DNA of 64,000 nt from Mantis religiosa (Eukaryota; Arthropoda; Insecta; Mantodea; Mantidae), in NCBI GenBank assembly GCA_030765055.1, contig CM060947.1, positions 56,552,891-56,616,890 on the forward strand. The letters are read 5' to 3'. The translations under genes were made by a program, and so were the position numbers. This document shows positions 1 through 11,384 of the stretch, in pieces; the first letter of the stretch is position 1, and each line of letters begins with the position of its first letter. Below the pieces are notes generated by a model. It did not search any database, was not told the origin of the DNA, and saw only the letters and a program-made list of their open reading frames with translations.

Positions 1-250
1 AATTAAGTGGTTAGACCACTCGGCTCTCATCAAGGCGGCCTGGATTCCATCCCAGGCGACAGCAAAGTGGGATTTGTGGTGGACAACACGGCGTTGGGGC
101 GGGTTTTCTTTGAGATCTCCGGTTTCCCCCGCCGTCTCGTTCCACTGGTGCTCCATGTTCAACTCATACATCATCAGTATTATCGCCTGCCATGCCGCAT
201 TTGGTAAACGCGGGCATTAAGCTCTACACATTTCACATTTCCAATGGAAT
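1..250 (+). mobile_element. SINE family A copy, cut by window start
   Basis: A tRNA-derived SINE whose extreme 5' end lies outside the window. It carries a polymerase III A-box-like GTGGTTAGACC segment, a weak B box near base 45, and the same body as the copy at 17403-17648 (GACAACACGGCG, then CTCCGGTTTCCCCCG). The shared body ends near GCGGGCATTAAGCTCTACACATTTC. It encodes no protein; short ORFs here are incidental. Confidence 0.8.
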
Positions 251-269
251 ATACTGGTAGCAAACTTTT

Positions 270-870
270 CTAGATGGAACACAGTACTTCCTCTTCTTGC
301 TGTAGATCAGTAGTCTCCGGAGGGAAGGGGATCAGTCCCCTTCAGCTGCCGTGGTGCGGGCGCCGCGGCCTCCTAGCACTCGTGGTACCTCTGACGTTAC
401 TAGAGGAACCTCGGGCCGAACTACCGAGCCCCTCCCGTGTGGGAGTTGTTCGGATTGGGTTGGACTCGAGGGGGGCAGTGGATGATCGCGTATGTCTCCG
501 GACGAGGTTGAGGGAAGCCAAAATTTCCCGCGTACTAGCCTGCATAGCTAGTAGAAGGGAGCTAGATCACCAGATGGCCCCACCGAGGTTGATCCGTAGC
601 CTTCCCCTTTGGGGTTGGTGCGAGTAAATGGCGTATCCACTTCCATCCCGTCTTGTGTTTCCGGACCAAATCGGGGGGGAGGGGGTCCTTGTTAGTCTCT
701 AGGTCTTGTCCTATGTAAAGACCCACGGAGGCGCCGGGCACCCTACGGGGACACCTCGGTAACTCTCTGGTTTTGAAAGGGAGTGGGTCTTCAGTTTGTG
801 AGGCTGCCCACGTAGATACCCTCGCCCTTTATATAAGTAGTAAAAAAAATCCGATGTGCTACACTCACGG
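270..870. other. GC-rich segment of unknown origin
   Basis: About 600 bases much richer in GC than the surroundings. Both strands are open for part of it (117 codons at 274-627 plus, 67 codons at 342-545 minus), which is expected in GC-rich DNA. I recognise no protein motif. It may be the body of another repeat or the 5' part of a LINE, since such GC-rich patches in this window are otherwise always mobile elements. No function is assigned. Confidence 0.3.
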
Positions 871-878
871 GACTGTGT

Positions 879-1127
879 GCCTTGGTAGCGTAGAAGGTAG
901 CACGTCCGCCTCACGTTCAAGGGGCCCCGAGTTCGGATCTCAGTCAGGGTGAGTTATAAGAATACGGTTTTTTGCGGGCTTTCTCTTATCCTGAAAGATG
1001 AATGTATAGTAACTAAGCTCCATGGACCCTGGGTTCATTTGAACATCATTTCAGTCATTTTATTCATCGGCCGACATGACAACGTTGGAGGACGTAAAAT
1101 ATATAAAAAAAAAAAAAAAAAAAAAAA
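879..1127 (+). mobile_element. SINE family B copy with poly-A tail
   Basis: Starts with the tRNA-like head CTTGGTAGCGTAGAAGGTAG, has a B-box-like GAGTTCGGATCTCAG, then the family body ending CAACGTTGGAGGACGTAAAAT and a run of about 19 A. Other copies are at 3530-3762 (minus), 5430-5655, 13460-13637 (minus), 16653-17748 (minus, split) and 59693-59908. The plus-strand poly-A sets the orientation. Confidence 0.85.
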
Positions 1128-1149
1128 CTCCTATGACTCTTGTGTAAAC

Positions 1150-1305
1150 TCGCCGCACCCTGCCCTTTAAACTGTCGTGGTTCCTTGGGGAGACCGCCCT
1201 CTGTCACCTCTCGCCTCATCCGTCCTCCCAAAGGTGCCCCACTTGGAGACACAGGCACAATGGCCCCAGCATGGTGGCCTACGTGCCGAATTCCTAATCC
1301 TCCTT
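1150..1305 (+). mobile_element. SINE family C, 3' fragment
   Basis: Matches the 3' end of family C seen at 47575-47762 and, inverted, at 16800-16960: CCCTGCCC, then TGGTTCCTTGGGG, CGCCCTCTGTC, CACTTGGAGACACAGG and CCCAGCATGGTGGCCTACG. It directly follows the poly-A of the SINE-B copy, so two retroposons abut here. Confidence 0.75.
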
Positions 1306-1309
1306 GTTA

Positions 1310-2621
1310 ACCCTTAAATTTATATCTAGTTGATGATAATTGGCATAAACCTTTGCAAGAATTCTCTTGCGGAGACAAGAGGAATAAGATGTGAGTAGGC
1401 TTAAGCAAAAGACAAATCTTTTAAGACCTAGACGCTATGTGATGGGTTTCTAAAGTCCGTTTTACAAAGATACGAGATAAAAAATGAATGACTTCCAGTT
1501 TGAGAAAATCTTAAGTATTTGAACATAGCAAGATACTATCTTACAGTTTACCAGTTCTGCAAAAGGCATCGAGAATGAAAACGACTTCAGAGTCTATTTA
1601 CAGAAAATTCAAGATACATTTTTATTTTCGGTGGGGGGGGGGGGGGGTTTCCTTGAATATCTTTGTGTCGCAACCTTGGAAAATGCCAAGTTTGGTATTC
1701 AAAATACTTTTTGTTTTTGAGTTATGATATTCACAGTTATGTAGGCAGATACCACACAGCTTTTTCTAAGATTATTCTTTTGGGGGGTTATAGCAGCTTC
1801 AATATATAAATTCCAGTGAAAGCGTAATCTTGAATTTTTAGATGGAACAATACTACCTCCACTTAAGCAAGCAGTAAAAATGCTTTCTTTTCTTAATTCA
1901 AAGAGTCTCAAAACATGCATATATGGTGAAAGGGCAATGCCGAATTTTTGTGTAGAATATAGTACGTGCTGCACGTTCCAGGAAAATAGTAGATGAAATA
2001 AAAAAGTTTCATTTTTGTTTCTTTCTGGGCGCTTGATAAAGGTACTTCTAGTGAAATCTCGACATCAAAATTTTAGATAAAATACAATACATCCTAAGTA
2101 GAAGAGAAGGTAAAGTCGTGCCTGTTAGGGCATTAAGTAATAACCAAGGGAGTAGCCAAGATTCAGCCTCGTCGCATTTAATTTTCCAACAGAGTCGCGA
2201 TAAAAAACCTTCAAGGCGATGGAATTGAAACGGCAGAAAGAGAGGGAAATGTCGTTGAGAATGATTTGTACTCTACAGAATTCCAATATTTTCTCTGAAG
2301 AAACGGAGGAGAGACCTCTTTGTTGATTTAGTGGCATCTTTCAGTTGGCACAGCTTCGGTCAGTGATAAGAACGGCTGGATACCTACTTATATACTGTCT
2401 TTCTAATCCCCTCGCCTCAAGTGATTGCTTTTTGTTGATATTAAGCAAGTGCTGGCCAATCCCATCTTGTCGAAAGGATTCGATATTGAACACCCTAACT
2501 CCCTGCCATAAATGAAATAGCGGATACTGAAAGGTGCCTATGCAGCTGAGGATATCTGTCTGGCTTCAAATGTAGTCACCACTAAATAGGAAACACGAGA
2601 TGCGTTCAAATTACAACACGC
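1310..2621. other. AT-rich spacer with old repeat traces
   Basis: No gene seen. There is a run of about 17 G near 1631-1647. The stretch includes members of two diffuse dispersed repeats: one with a CAGTTTACCAGTTCTGCA-type core near 1545 and one with AAGTTTGGTATTCAAAA near 1688. Both recur elsewhere in the window. Confidence 0.5.
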
Positions 2622-3455
2622 CCTATTTTTTTCAGGACTGGGATCAGTTAGGGACTTCTGTTTTTGTTTTAAATACGCGTGGACTCTGTGTGAATGTGTG
2701 ATAGAGATGGCACCACTGTACAGTGCATAGAACTCTAGTGGTAGCCAGAAGAGTAAGTACTGTTTCTGATAGTTAATATGGCGACGTTTTCATTGTAAGA
2801 ACAGCTTGTAATCATCCGATTTCTCCATTTTCGTGATGTGAAACCTATTGAAATTCATCGCCAGTTGACTGAGGCATGTGACATGGATGTGTCTAATGTG
2901 CATCCTGGGTACGACAGTTCAATGAAGGTAGAACATCATGTGACAAAATCAAGACAGTTACAGACATCGCCTCCAAAATTAGCATTTCCGTGGGATCTGT
3001 GCACTCAATCCTGCATGAAGATCTGAAAATGCTCAATCGGCGGTCCTCCAAACCAACTTTCTCTACTCGATGGATCATGTCCTCAGACCGTCTGGTGCGA
3101 GGCCGTGACTGTCTTGGTTTGTTGTCACACGATGTTCTGCCTTCATTGAACTGTCACACCCAGGAACGCACATTAGACATATCCATGGTACCATCACCAC
3201 ATGCCTCACTCAACTGCCGATGAATTTCAATAGGTATCACACTACGAAAATGGAGAAAACGAATGATTACACGTTGTTCTTGCAATGAAAACGACACCGA
3301 TTTTGAATATAAAAAACAGTCCTAACTCTCGCCATTAACACTAGAGTTCTATGCATCATACAGTGCTGCCATCTCTGTCACTCATTCACAAAGGGTCCAC
3401 GTGTATTAAAAAAAACGGAAGTTAATATCTGGTCCCAGTCCTGAAAAAAAATAGG
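2622..3455. mobile_element. Palindromic mariner derivative (head-to-head)
   Basis: An 834-base inverted repeat with arms of roughly 400 bases meeting near 3045. The ends are CCTATTTTTTTCAGGACTGG on the left and its near-exact complement on the right. Each arm holds the 5' end of the same transposase gene: the left arm on plus from about 2778, the right arm on minus. The translated N-terminal helix-turn-helix piece includes KPIEIHRQLTEAC and, further on, SVGSVHSILHEDLK, as in mariner transposases. The catalytic half is absent, so it cannot encode an active enzyme. Confidence 0.75.
2778..3076 (+). pseudogene. Mariner transposase N-terminal fragment
   Basis: The left arm of the palindrome reads as a broken mariner N-terminus. 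It starts with ATGGCGACGTTTTCATTG, then a DNA-binding region containing KPIEIHRQLTEA and a second helix-turn-helix ending SVHSILHEDLKM. In the family these helices bind the terminal inverted repeats. The frame is interrupted by small deletions, and the DDE catalytic domain never appears because the sequence turns back on itself near 3045. A mirrored copy of the same segment lies on the minus strand at about 3050-3290. Confidence 0.65.
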
Positions 3456-3524
3456 TATTATAACTGAACGTATAACTGAATCTCGTACAACTGAACGGTG
3501 TAATAACCAAGTTATTATGCTTTT

Positions 3525-3765
3525 TTTTTATTTTACGTCCTCCAACGTTAAGTCATATCGGACGATGAATGGAATGGGTGAAATTATGCTCAAATGAGCA
3601 CAGGGTCCATAGAGCTTAGATTTACCGGACATTCGTCTTTCAGGATAAGGGAAAACTCCGGAGAAAACCTTATACAAGTAACTCACCCTGACCGAGATTC
3701 GAACTCGAGACCTCTTGAACGTGAGGCAGACACTCTACTACCACGCTATCGAGGCGGCACCTTTT
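3525..3765 (-). mobile_element. SINE family B copy
   Basis: Reverse-oriented family B: the 3' body (ACGTCCTCCAACGTTAAGTC) comes first on the plus strand and the tRNA-like head (CTACCACGCTATCGAGGCGG) last. The B box complement GATTCGAACTCGAGACC is clear. Similar CTTTTTTATT-type sequences flank both sides and may be the target-site duplication. Confidence 0.85.
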
Positions 3766-5429
3766 TATTGGGCATCTATGTTTACCTGAATATTTATTTT
3801 GAACAATCTACCTCACTGGATAACACTGACTGGTAAGATAAATAATTTTGGAATAAGATAAATACTTGCAAAAAGTCATTTCCGTATATTAAAATTAATG
3901 TATATTTTAATAAGTCTGATGTAAGATGTCTTCAGTTACAACCTTAGCAATGCAATTTAAGTCTTGTAGTAAAGACAGTTAGCGCAAGCTGATTTAGTTC
4001 AGCTAATTAGTTGTTCGGGTTGACAAGAATACAATTGGCCTAAAGGTCAGATTCCTGGAACTCAACTATGTTCAGCTATAGCAGAAGTTGCTAAGCACAT
4101 AGGGAAAATTCTGACAGAAAGAAAATGATGTGCTAAGATTGATGAATTGAGTAAGACGAGTTTAATCCAGGTACGAAGAAGAAAGAGCTTGGGATTGGGC
4201 CACATAAGAAGAATGTTGGTGAAAATGATGCTTAATGGGGGGGGGGGGGCCTTAAGTTAATAAAAAGAGCATAAATTTCTAAAATTGGCGCCCTTTCCCT
4301 TCGTGTGTTTCGTGCCTTGCAAGAAGTGATCCAAGAAATCCTCTTCATTCTGAATAATTTTACTATACCACAGAAAAATATAAATATTTTAAAGTAATTT
4401 TATGTGTATATAAAACTATCTTTAATATTTATTTTTATTGTTCTGAAGTTCCAAATATTCACACTTTGCTCAAATAGGAAGTCGTTATCTTTTCCTGGCC
4501 ATCACATGTCAACCAAGCTCTAAAAACATATGACTACGCTTAAGCCTACCGTATTCTCCTCCATCGTACCACTGTGGCATGGAAAGTCGAGAAAAGATAA
4601 ACTACTCTGCTGTTTAATTTTAGAGTATTTTTTCCACTGATTTCTAATGTTAGGAACCTCTTCTCTTGATGAAATTATATCACATACCCGGGGGTAACGT
4701 CCTTCATTGTAACACAAAGAAAATTACCCAAAAATATCTTACTAAAACAAAATATGTTGCCATTAATATAATGGATTGTCTTTTGTTTTGCTTCGCCTTA
4801 ACTTCAAATCGTAACCCTCTGTACAAGTGTGTCGGTGATTGCAGCATAATTAAAAAAACGACAAGTCGGTTAAATGTGAACCTTGGTGTTTAAGCTCTAC
4901 AGCTTCCAGGAATGTAACACTAAGATTTCCAAGAAAATAGCCACATCCCAAACTACCCTTACATACCATTCCCATTTCCGAAAAAAAATACTATTGATTT
5001 TGATTACATGGCCATATGCTTAAGATATCTTCGTGGAAAATGTTTCTGCAACGTCTCGTGTTTTTATTTTTCAGCACATTTCGGCATTGAAATGATGCAG
5101 TTCCCAACAGACAAGCCAAAAAGCGTTTGTGCCTAAGGAAAAATAGTAACGAAGCAAAATTCATGAGATGAATTTGCTCTAACATCAATAGATTAAAATT
5201 TAATAAAATGAAACTGTAATATCTTTTTTCTCTTCTAAACTAATAGGAATATTACAATTTCATTTCAACAATTTACTAATAATGTACTAACACCACATTT
5301 TTTAAATCTAAATTCGCGTCGTGTGAAAAAGTTAACAATAAAACACAATAAAATTGCAGGAACTATTCTTGGTAACTGTTTGAAAATTGGCATGTGAGCT
5401 CTTCTTAATTCTATAAATGTTATGTTGCC
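3766..5429. other. AT-rich spacer
   Basis: No gene or well-bounded element recognised. There is a short poly-G run near 4239-4249. A member of the dispersed repeat with TTCATTCTGAATAATTTT lies near 4345. Confidence 0.5.
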
Positions 5430-5655
5430 CATCTCGGTAGCGTAGATGGTAGCATGTCTGCCTCACGTCCAAGATGTTCCGAGTTCGAATCGCGGTCAGG
5501 GTGAGTTACCTGGATGAGGTTTTTCCAGGGTTTTCCCTTATCCTGATAGACGAATGTCAGGTAACTCTAAGCTCCATGCACCCTGGACACATTTGAGCAT
5601 CATTTCACCCATTCCATTCATCGTCCGATATGACTTAACGTTGGAGGACGTAAAA
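5430..5655 (+). mobile_element. SINE family B copy, nearly complete
   Basis: The best-preserved plus-strand copy. The head ATCTCGGTAGCGTAGATGG is followed by CATGTCTGCCTCACG, the B box GAGTTCGAATCGCGG, the body AGTTACCTGGATGAGG, and the end GACTTAACGTTGGAGGACG. There is no long poly-A, only AAAATTAAAAATTT. ATGTTAT-like words occur on both sides, a weak candidate for a target duplication. Confidence 0.9.
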
Positions 5656-8238
5656 TTAAAAATTTATGTTATAGTTTCAAATCATTCCAACCAAAACTAT
5701 AGATGTTAGGCGTTTCATAAGTGGGTATCCAGTTTGTGTTACATGTATGTAATTTATATATTTATTTAAAAATGCATTTTAAGCATGTATTTTTTGTGGA
5801 GTTAAGCCTTTCTGAGATACTTCTTGTTATTGGTTTCACTTTTTCAATACTTATATTTTTGTCCAACAGAAGTCGTTATTCGTCTCCCCCACCCTTTCTT
5901 GGGCAGATAAAGAGAACGGAATTTCAAAGCTACCAAATAGCGACCAGGTCTTAAAAGACCGGACTATGTTTAAGCCTACCTGTACGCAAATATGCCATAA
6001 AACCATTTCTGCATATATCAATATTAATTAACGTGAAGTAAACAGAAGGATAAGCTGTAAGGGGAAGCGGTTGGATTAGTCGATAGAACATCTGCCTGCT
6101 GTGCAAGGGGTCATTGGTTCCACCTGAGGCAGGAAGGTAGCTATTTTCCTATAACATTATTCCCAATCCTCTCCAGAGTATGGAAGTGTAAATGTGTGAT
6201 CTAATACACAATATCTAAAGGAAAACAGCTACCATCACGACTGCTGATAAGCAATGTGTTCCAAAGCTGAAAAGGACGACGATATGATAATTGGAGTCAA
6301 AAGTGGAGTAGGTATAATTGGAACAATTAAAGAAAAATAGTTTATTTAACAATACTTTGTTAAGAATGGGTAAAAAAAAAAGGGCATGCGAATGTAGCAC
6401 ATGAGTTTTTAAAACTGAGATGAAGCTCTGCATGACATTATAACATAGTAAACCCAGCTTAAGACTCAAATGTATTGCGCAGTACTGTGTTTTTGACCAC
6501 AACATTTGTGGGCCCGGCCCAAACTTACGACTGACGTCGGCTGTATATGTAACACAATTAATTGAAACAGTTTAAAGTAATTTGTTGCGGCCCCAACAGC
6601 TGAATAACTAGTTTTTGTTAGTCACTCGTGTATTTGTAAAATTGCATGCGTCATTTGTTTGGCAGTCGTCGACCTTGAATACATTAATATGCAGTCTCTG
6701 GGACCTGCATGATTAAGTGCACACGCTTCTCTTGACCTCGGCGGTTGTATAACTTGGCACTAAATGGAAGGTAATTATTTCACGAACCGTATAGGAACAC
6801 TGAAACAACTGTTATTAGCGTCCGTTGGTTCAAATCCCGGTACCGGGCAATCTCTCTGGAGATTATAGAAGTAATGTATTCCACTCAAATACTCCATGTG
6901 AAGATTTTACCCAAAATGTACGTTTTAAGACCAAACACCACACTCCCTTTTACATGCAAATACAAACGATTCTGATTAAAATCTACAGTAATATTATACA
7001 CAGAAAAATTATTTGAGTTCCTATATATTTAATCTAAAAAACCAACAAATTTTGACAATTCTTTCACCATTAAAAAGCCCAATTCACCAGGCCGGACATG
7101 GACATATAAAGTAATTCTAATTTTATTCCATGAATTACTAATAGATGAAAAAGTATTTACAAAGGCCTTGTACTTGAATACGAATAAATTGGAGCTATAA
7201 AATATGCTTAGATGAGGACCTTGACTTTGAGAATGTCATGGAATGAAACTTATCTATTACTCTGCAGAATCTATTATAGTTGCTGCACAATGCGGAGTAT
7301 AAAAACAAATGCCAATTACATTTTATTTCAAGATATATAATTATGATATATCGCTATGACGTAACATTTAAAAAACCCGGAGAGAGTTAAAAAGCGACAT
7401 TCGATCCAGTGTTACATTTTTTTTTTTTTTGTAATATTTATTAAATCGGTCTGCAATAATTAATGCTTTGCAGATCTGAGAGAACAGATACAAAATAATT
7501 ATAGGGTAATAACATTGTAGAGCTAGGACAGCCAGTGTTATATTTGATTCTCTATTTATTTTGTTATATTTCATTTTTCTAATTTGCAGATGTGTATGTA
7601 ATAAAACAGTATCAAATCTCTAAAAAATCTGCTCTAATTCCATAGATGTATGCAATGAAGTTTCTAATAACACTCATGAAATAGTTTTGTTAAAATGCCG
7701 TACATGCTACTCGTAGATAACTGTAAAAAGAGAGAAAACTTAATTGAGCCGGCGTTTAATATTAAATAAGGCATTTTTTCTCGATGTCTTATCCAAAGAG
7801 TTTAACTTGGAGCCTGGAAGTGCAGAATCTTATTTCATTGCATACGTTAAAGGTTTCTGCATTATGTGAGAATGCTGTAGCTTTATGTTATTAGGTAATT
7901 ATCGAGCCAAAAAGAAAATACATGTTTTATAATAATCAGCTAAGAGTCTAACATTCCGATAGGCGATCGTTCCACCACCTCCAGAACTTGAAGATTATCG
8001 CAGGAAGGGCGGGGCAGGCTAAGGAAGTCGTTCCTTCGCTGTTTCACAATGTTTTGTATCAATATTAGAGGAGTTTTCGTCCACTATTTGCAATAGTCGG
8101 GAAATCTACTATTTACAGTTATACGGCTAAATAGCAAGACTATGAAAACCTTCTAAATAAATTTTCAATAATTTCATACAGTAAATGACAAGAATTTACT
8201 CCAATACTAACCGTGTAATGCTGGGAACACCACAGACA
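5656..8238. other. AT-rich spacer with weak tRNA-like traces
   Basis: No gene recognised. At about 6070-6125 a weak tRNA-like string (GGTTGGATTAGTCGATAGAAC, then TTGGTTCCACC) may be a decayed SINE head. At 6825-6850 an isolated B-box-like GGTTCAAATCCCGG occurs. The rest is AT-rich. Confidence 0.4.
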
Positions 8239-8387
8239 AGGGTCGTTCAAGTCAATCCGGGACACTTTTTCTCAGGTTTAAATGGACGCCTAGCCTGGAG
8301 ATATTGTATGTCGACACCGGCACCTGTGTCCTTTTACTGGAAGATTTCGCTCATTTCCTGTGCTTCTGGATAGACCGTTATTGAAGA

Positions 8388-9219
8388 TGGCGGACAACAG
8401 TCTGAACGCCCACATGGTACAGCGTGTTGTGATATAGCTTTTAATGATCGAGGGCATAAAACCTTCTGAAATTTATAGAAGACTTGGCTCAGTACAGTGA
8501 TGAGACACTCAGTAACATACATTTGAATGGTGTAAGCGCTTCATAGATTGCCTTATCTCGATCACTGACAATTCTGGACGTGATGGATCACAGCCCACGG
8601 TAGTCATTCCTGAGGACATTCAGCGCGTGCAGCAGTTGATCCTGGACAATCGTCCCATAACCTGTCGTGAAATTGCAAGGATGTGTAATCTGTCGTTAGG
8701 AACAGTGAACACAATAATTCATGATCATTTTTAAGGTAAATTTATATTTAGGAATTCATCCTTTTAAATACATTACTCCGGTATATGGGTGATTTTTAAT
8801 TAATTAGAGCCACAGGTGGTTGCCTCAAATATGAGAACCCTAAGTGGTCTACTGGGAAATATGAGTCAATTAGAGAGTTTAATGTCAGGAAGACACGTTG
8901 ACTATGGTAGCTCAAGGGGTAGAGCAACTGTACGGAAACCAGTAGATCCGTGGTTCAAATCCCGGCCATGGCATTGAATTTTTCAGTTGGCTCTAATTAA
9001 TTAAAATTCATGATCATTTGTTGTTCCGAAAAGCGTGTGCAGGCTAGGTCCCAAAGCAACTCTGCTTTTGACAGACACAGAAGAGTTGAAGTCTGTAGAG
9101 AACTGAAAGATCGCTTAGAAAGGGAATGCCAGGATTTTCTGAATCGCATCATCATATGTGACGAAACATGGGTTCACCATTTCACATTGCGACAAACCCG
9201 CATACCAGTGTTATATTGA
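8388..9219 (+). pseudogene. Mariner-like transposase, interrupted
   Basis: It begins at the ATGGCGGACAACAGT block and shows helix-turn-helix text (KPSEIYRRLG, then DIQRVQQLILDNRPITCREI and LSLGTVNTIIHDH) up to 8730. A 274-base insertion follows, and the frame resumes at 9005. The resumed part reaches the first catalytic motif, CDETWVHHF, at about 9160-9185. The second and third catalytic aspartates are missing, because sequence after 9220 is unrelated. Internal stop codons near 8440 also break the first exon-like part. It is clearly dead. Confidence 0.7.
8731..9004 (+). mobile_element. Family E unit with tRNA-like module (15-bp TSD)
   Basis: A 274-base insertion in the mariner relic, flanked by a perfect 15-base duplication AATTCATGATCATTT (8716-8730 and 9005-9019). 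Inside, 8904-8976 is tRNA-like, from CTATGGTAGCTCAAGG to the B box GTGGTTCAAATCCCGGCC. An 18-base perfect inverted pair (TTTTAATTAATTAGAGCC) lies at about 8795-8812 and at the right edge. A second copy of the family is at 35495-35760, inverted. Confidence 0.7.
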
Positions 9220-10164
9220 TTGGGTTATAATTGGAGCTATGAGTTCTCTTATCCTGAGGTGACTGGTTGTAGGAAATGGATTTTGGTGGTTGTTGGCTAC
9301 TCATTCGTATTAATAACACTTTGTTTGTTGCAGAATTATTTGATTTAGTTCCTACTAAGTTTGCTTATCGATTTGGATCGGTGACCACCTGTTAGTAAAA
9401 TTCCTAACATAAATTCAATTTTACTTGAAATCCTGGATTACTTGTTTAAAGTTACTTCCGCGCGGTTTCTATTTCTTCAGCCCACCCTGAGTTTGGGAAC
9501 GCCTACCCTGAGCTGTTTGTAACGGTATACATCGTTATCAAATCAGCGAAGTAAATCCCTTTAGCTTTCATACTCAACTGCATTTTGAAAGTCCCTTTGT
9601 CCCGACGCATTCCAGGCTGGAAATGTTCTATAGTTCTCAGACACTGAACTTTTACTAGCACAAAAAAGGTAACGGCCCTTCCTTCCTGTCTCTCCGACGT
9701 GTACAGATATTTACAAGAATATTTCTCTTTCTTGCCCGGATGCTACTATATATGTTATACTAAATTATATGCTTCCCTTCTTATTCTTTAAGTCAACAGC
9801 TATTTTAATCATTGCTCTATCCATTCTAATTTCATATTATTATAATAAGATTTTTATATTAGTTTAGCAAAGCATTTTTATTAATTTATCTTCTTTTTTA
9901 ATTATCTGATTTCGATTAATGCACCGCCTCCTAATCGCTGCCTGATAGTGCGGTTACAACATCCTCACAACACGCTGTTCCAGGTGGATGCTCACACTGT
10001 TGTCCGCCATCTTGAATAGCGGTCTATCAAGAAGCACGGGAAATGAGCGCCGTCTTCCAGTAAAAGGACACAGGTGCCACGGTCTACTGTACACAAAACC
10101 TACAGCCTAGGTATGCATTTAAACCTGAAAAAAAAAAATGTCCCGGCTTGACTTGAACGACCCT

Positions 10165-11384
10165 CTTCTGGAAATAGCCTGTGAGGTTATCTTTATTTTA
10201 CATAATCTTAGATAACTGGTAAACCACAAAGTGGATGAATTCTGTAAAATACACAACTTATTTCAAACAACTTTTTTGTATCGTTATCTAATTCTAGGAT
10301 ACTCTCCTTATTGGTTCTGTAGCAGTTATTTTAGATATTTCATGTTTTGTTAAGAATAGTCAAAGAGATTAGTATTTGTAATAAAATAAAGAAGTAATGT
10401 AAAGTAGGTAATGGTGTAACCATGACAACGTAATATGATAAGTTGTTAAATGTTTTAAAAGATTTTGTTCTCCCGCTTATGAAAGTCTTAGAGGTAAGAC
10501 GTGTATTTTGTCTCTCCGAGTGTATGCAGAAACAATTTTGTGTGTGCATCAAAGATGCATAAGTAGCGAGTGCGCAAGAAAAGAAATAGTTCACCCTGGC
10601 ATCTACCGCTGGTTGTAAAAAGTCTACATTAATACTATTTGGAATCGCATCAAAGAATTTCAAAATGTTTATGAAGAATTAAATTTCCATCTTTGCAGAA
10701 CAAAAGGATTATTTGTTCATTCTTCAACAGTTATAGTATTAACTTCCTCAGCCCCGTTACCACGACCCTGGGAAAGAAAAAGAACGCATCGCTCAAGAAT
10801 TACAGATGCGCCTAATTATCCAGAGTTGCAGGAGAAACTTCTAGATTTCTTCAAGATCGTCACCAAAGGTGAAAAATTCATCTGCATTCACCTTCATCCC
10901 AAATATTCCTGCTTCAAGATGGTGCCACAATGTGGTGCCTCATCATAGCATCTTCAAACATCGCATGTGTATGACATATTGCTTCAAGATGGCTTCAAAA
11001 TCTGGGGCTTCAAGATAATCCATTTGGAGATCATTTCATCATAATCCTAAAATAATCGCTTCAGTTCGAATTGATTCAATACTTTTGCGATTCTTCTAAG
11101 TCCCGTTGACTTTAAGTCTCTTTCGAGATTGCATGGAAAGAGCATAGAATTTTAAGGCACACATACTGCATTCAGGATAGGAATGAATAATTTTCTCTTA
11201 AAATCTGTAAGGAATGTGTAATGTAACTGTTTCTGCAAACGTTTATCTTTAAGAAGAAGTCTAGAGCAAAAGAAACAGGTGTATTATATGCACACATTTG
11301 TCTATTCTCAGCCGCTATTAATGGGGATACAAAGATTTCTTATGAAAACTTATTTTAAAAATACTTATACTTTTTCTCAAATTA
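10165..11384. other. AT-rich spacer
   Basis: No gene recognised. At 10910-11010 a locally repetitive stretch repeats GCTTCAAGATGG and CATCTTGAAG-like words several times. A minus-strand open frame of 107 codons at 10340-10663 shows no family motif and looks incidental. Confidence 0.45.

Larger units (their letters stand above)
8239..10164. mobile_element. Mirror-image mariner relic with long inverted ends
   Basis: The ends are AGGGTCGTTCAAGTCAA at left and its complement at right. The inverted similarity runs about 190 bases inward on each side, far longer than the roughly 30-base TIRs usual for mariner. Both arms include the transposase start (ATGGCGGACAACAGT), so the right arm is a second, inverted copy of the 5' end, not a natural 3' end. 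No TA duplication is visible at either edge. The interior carries a broken transposase and a later insertion at 8731-9004. Confidence 0.7.
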
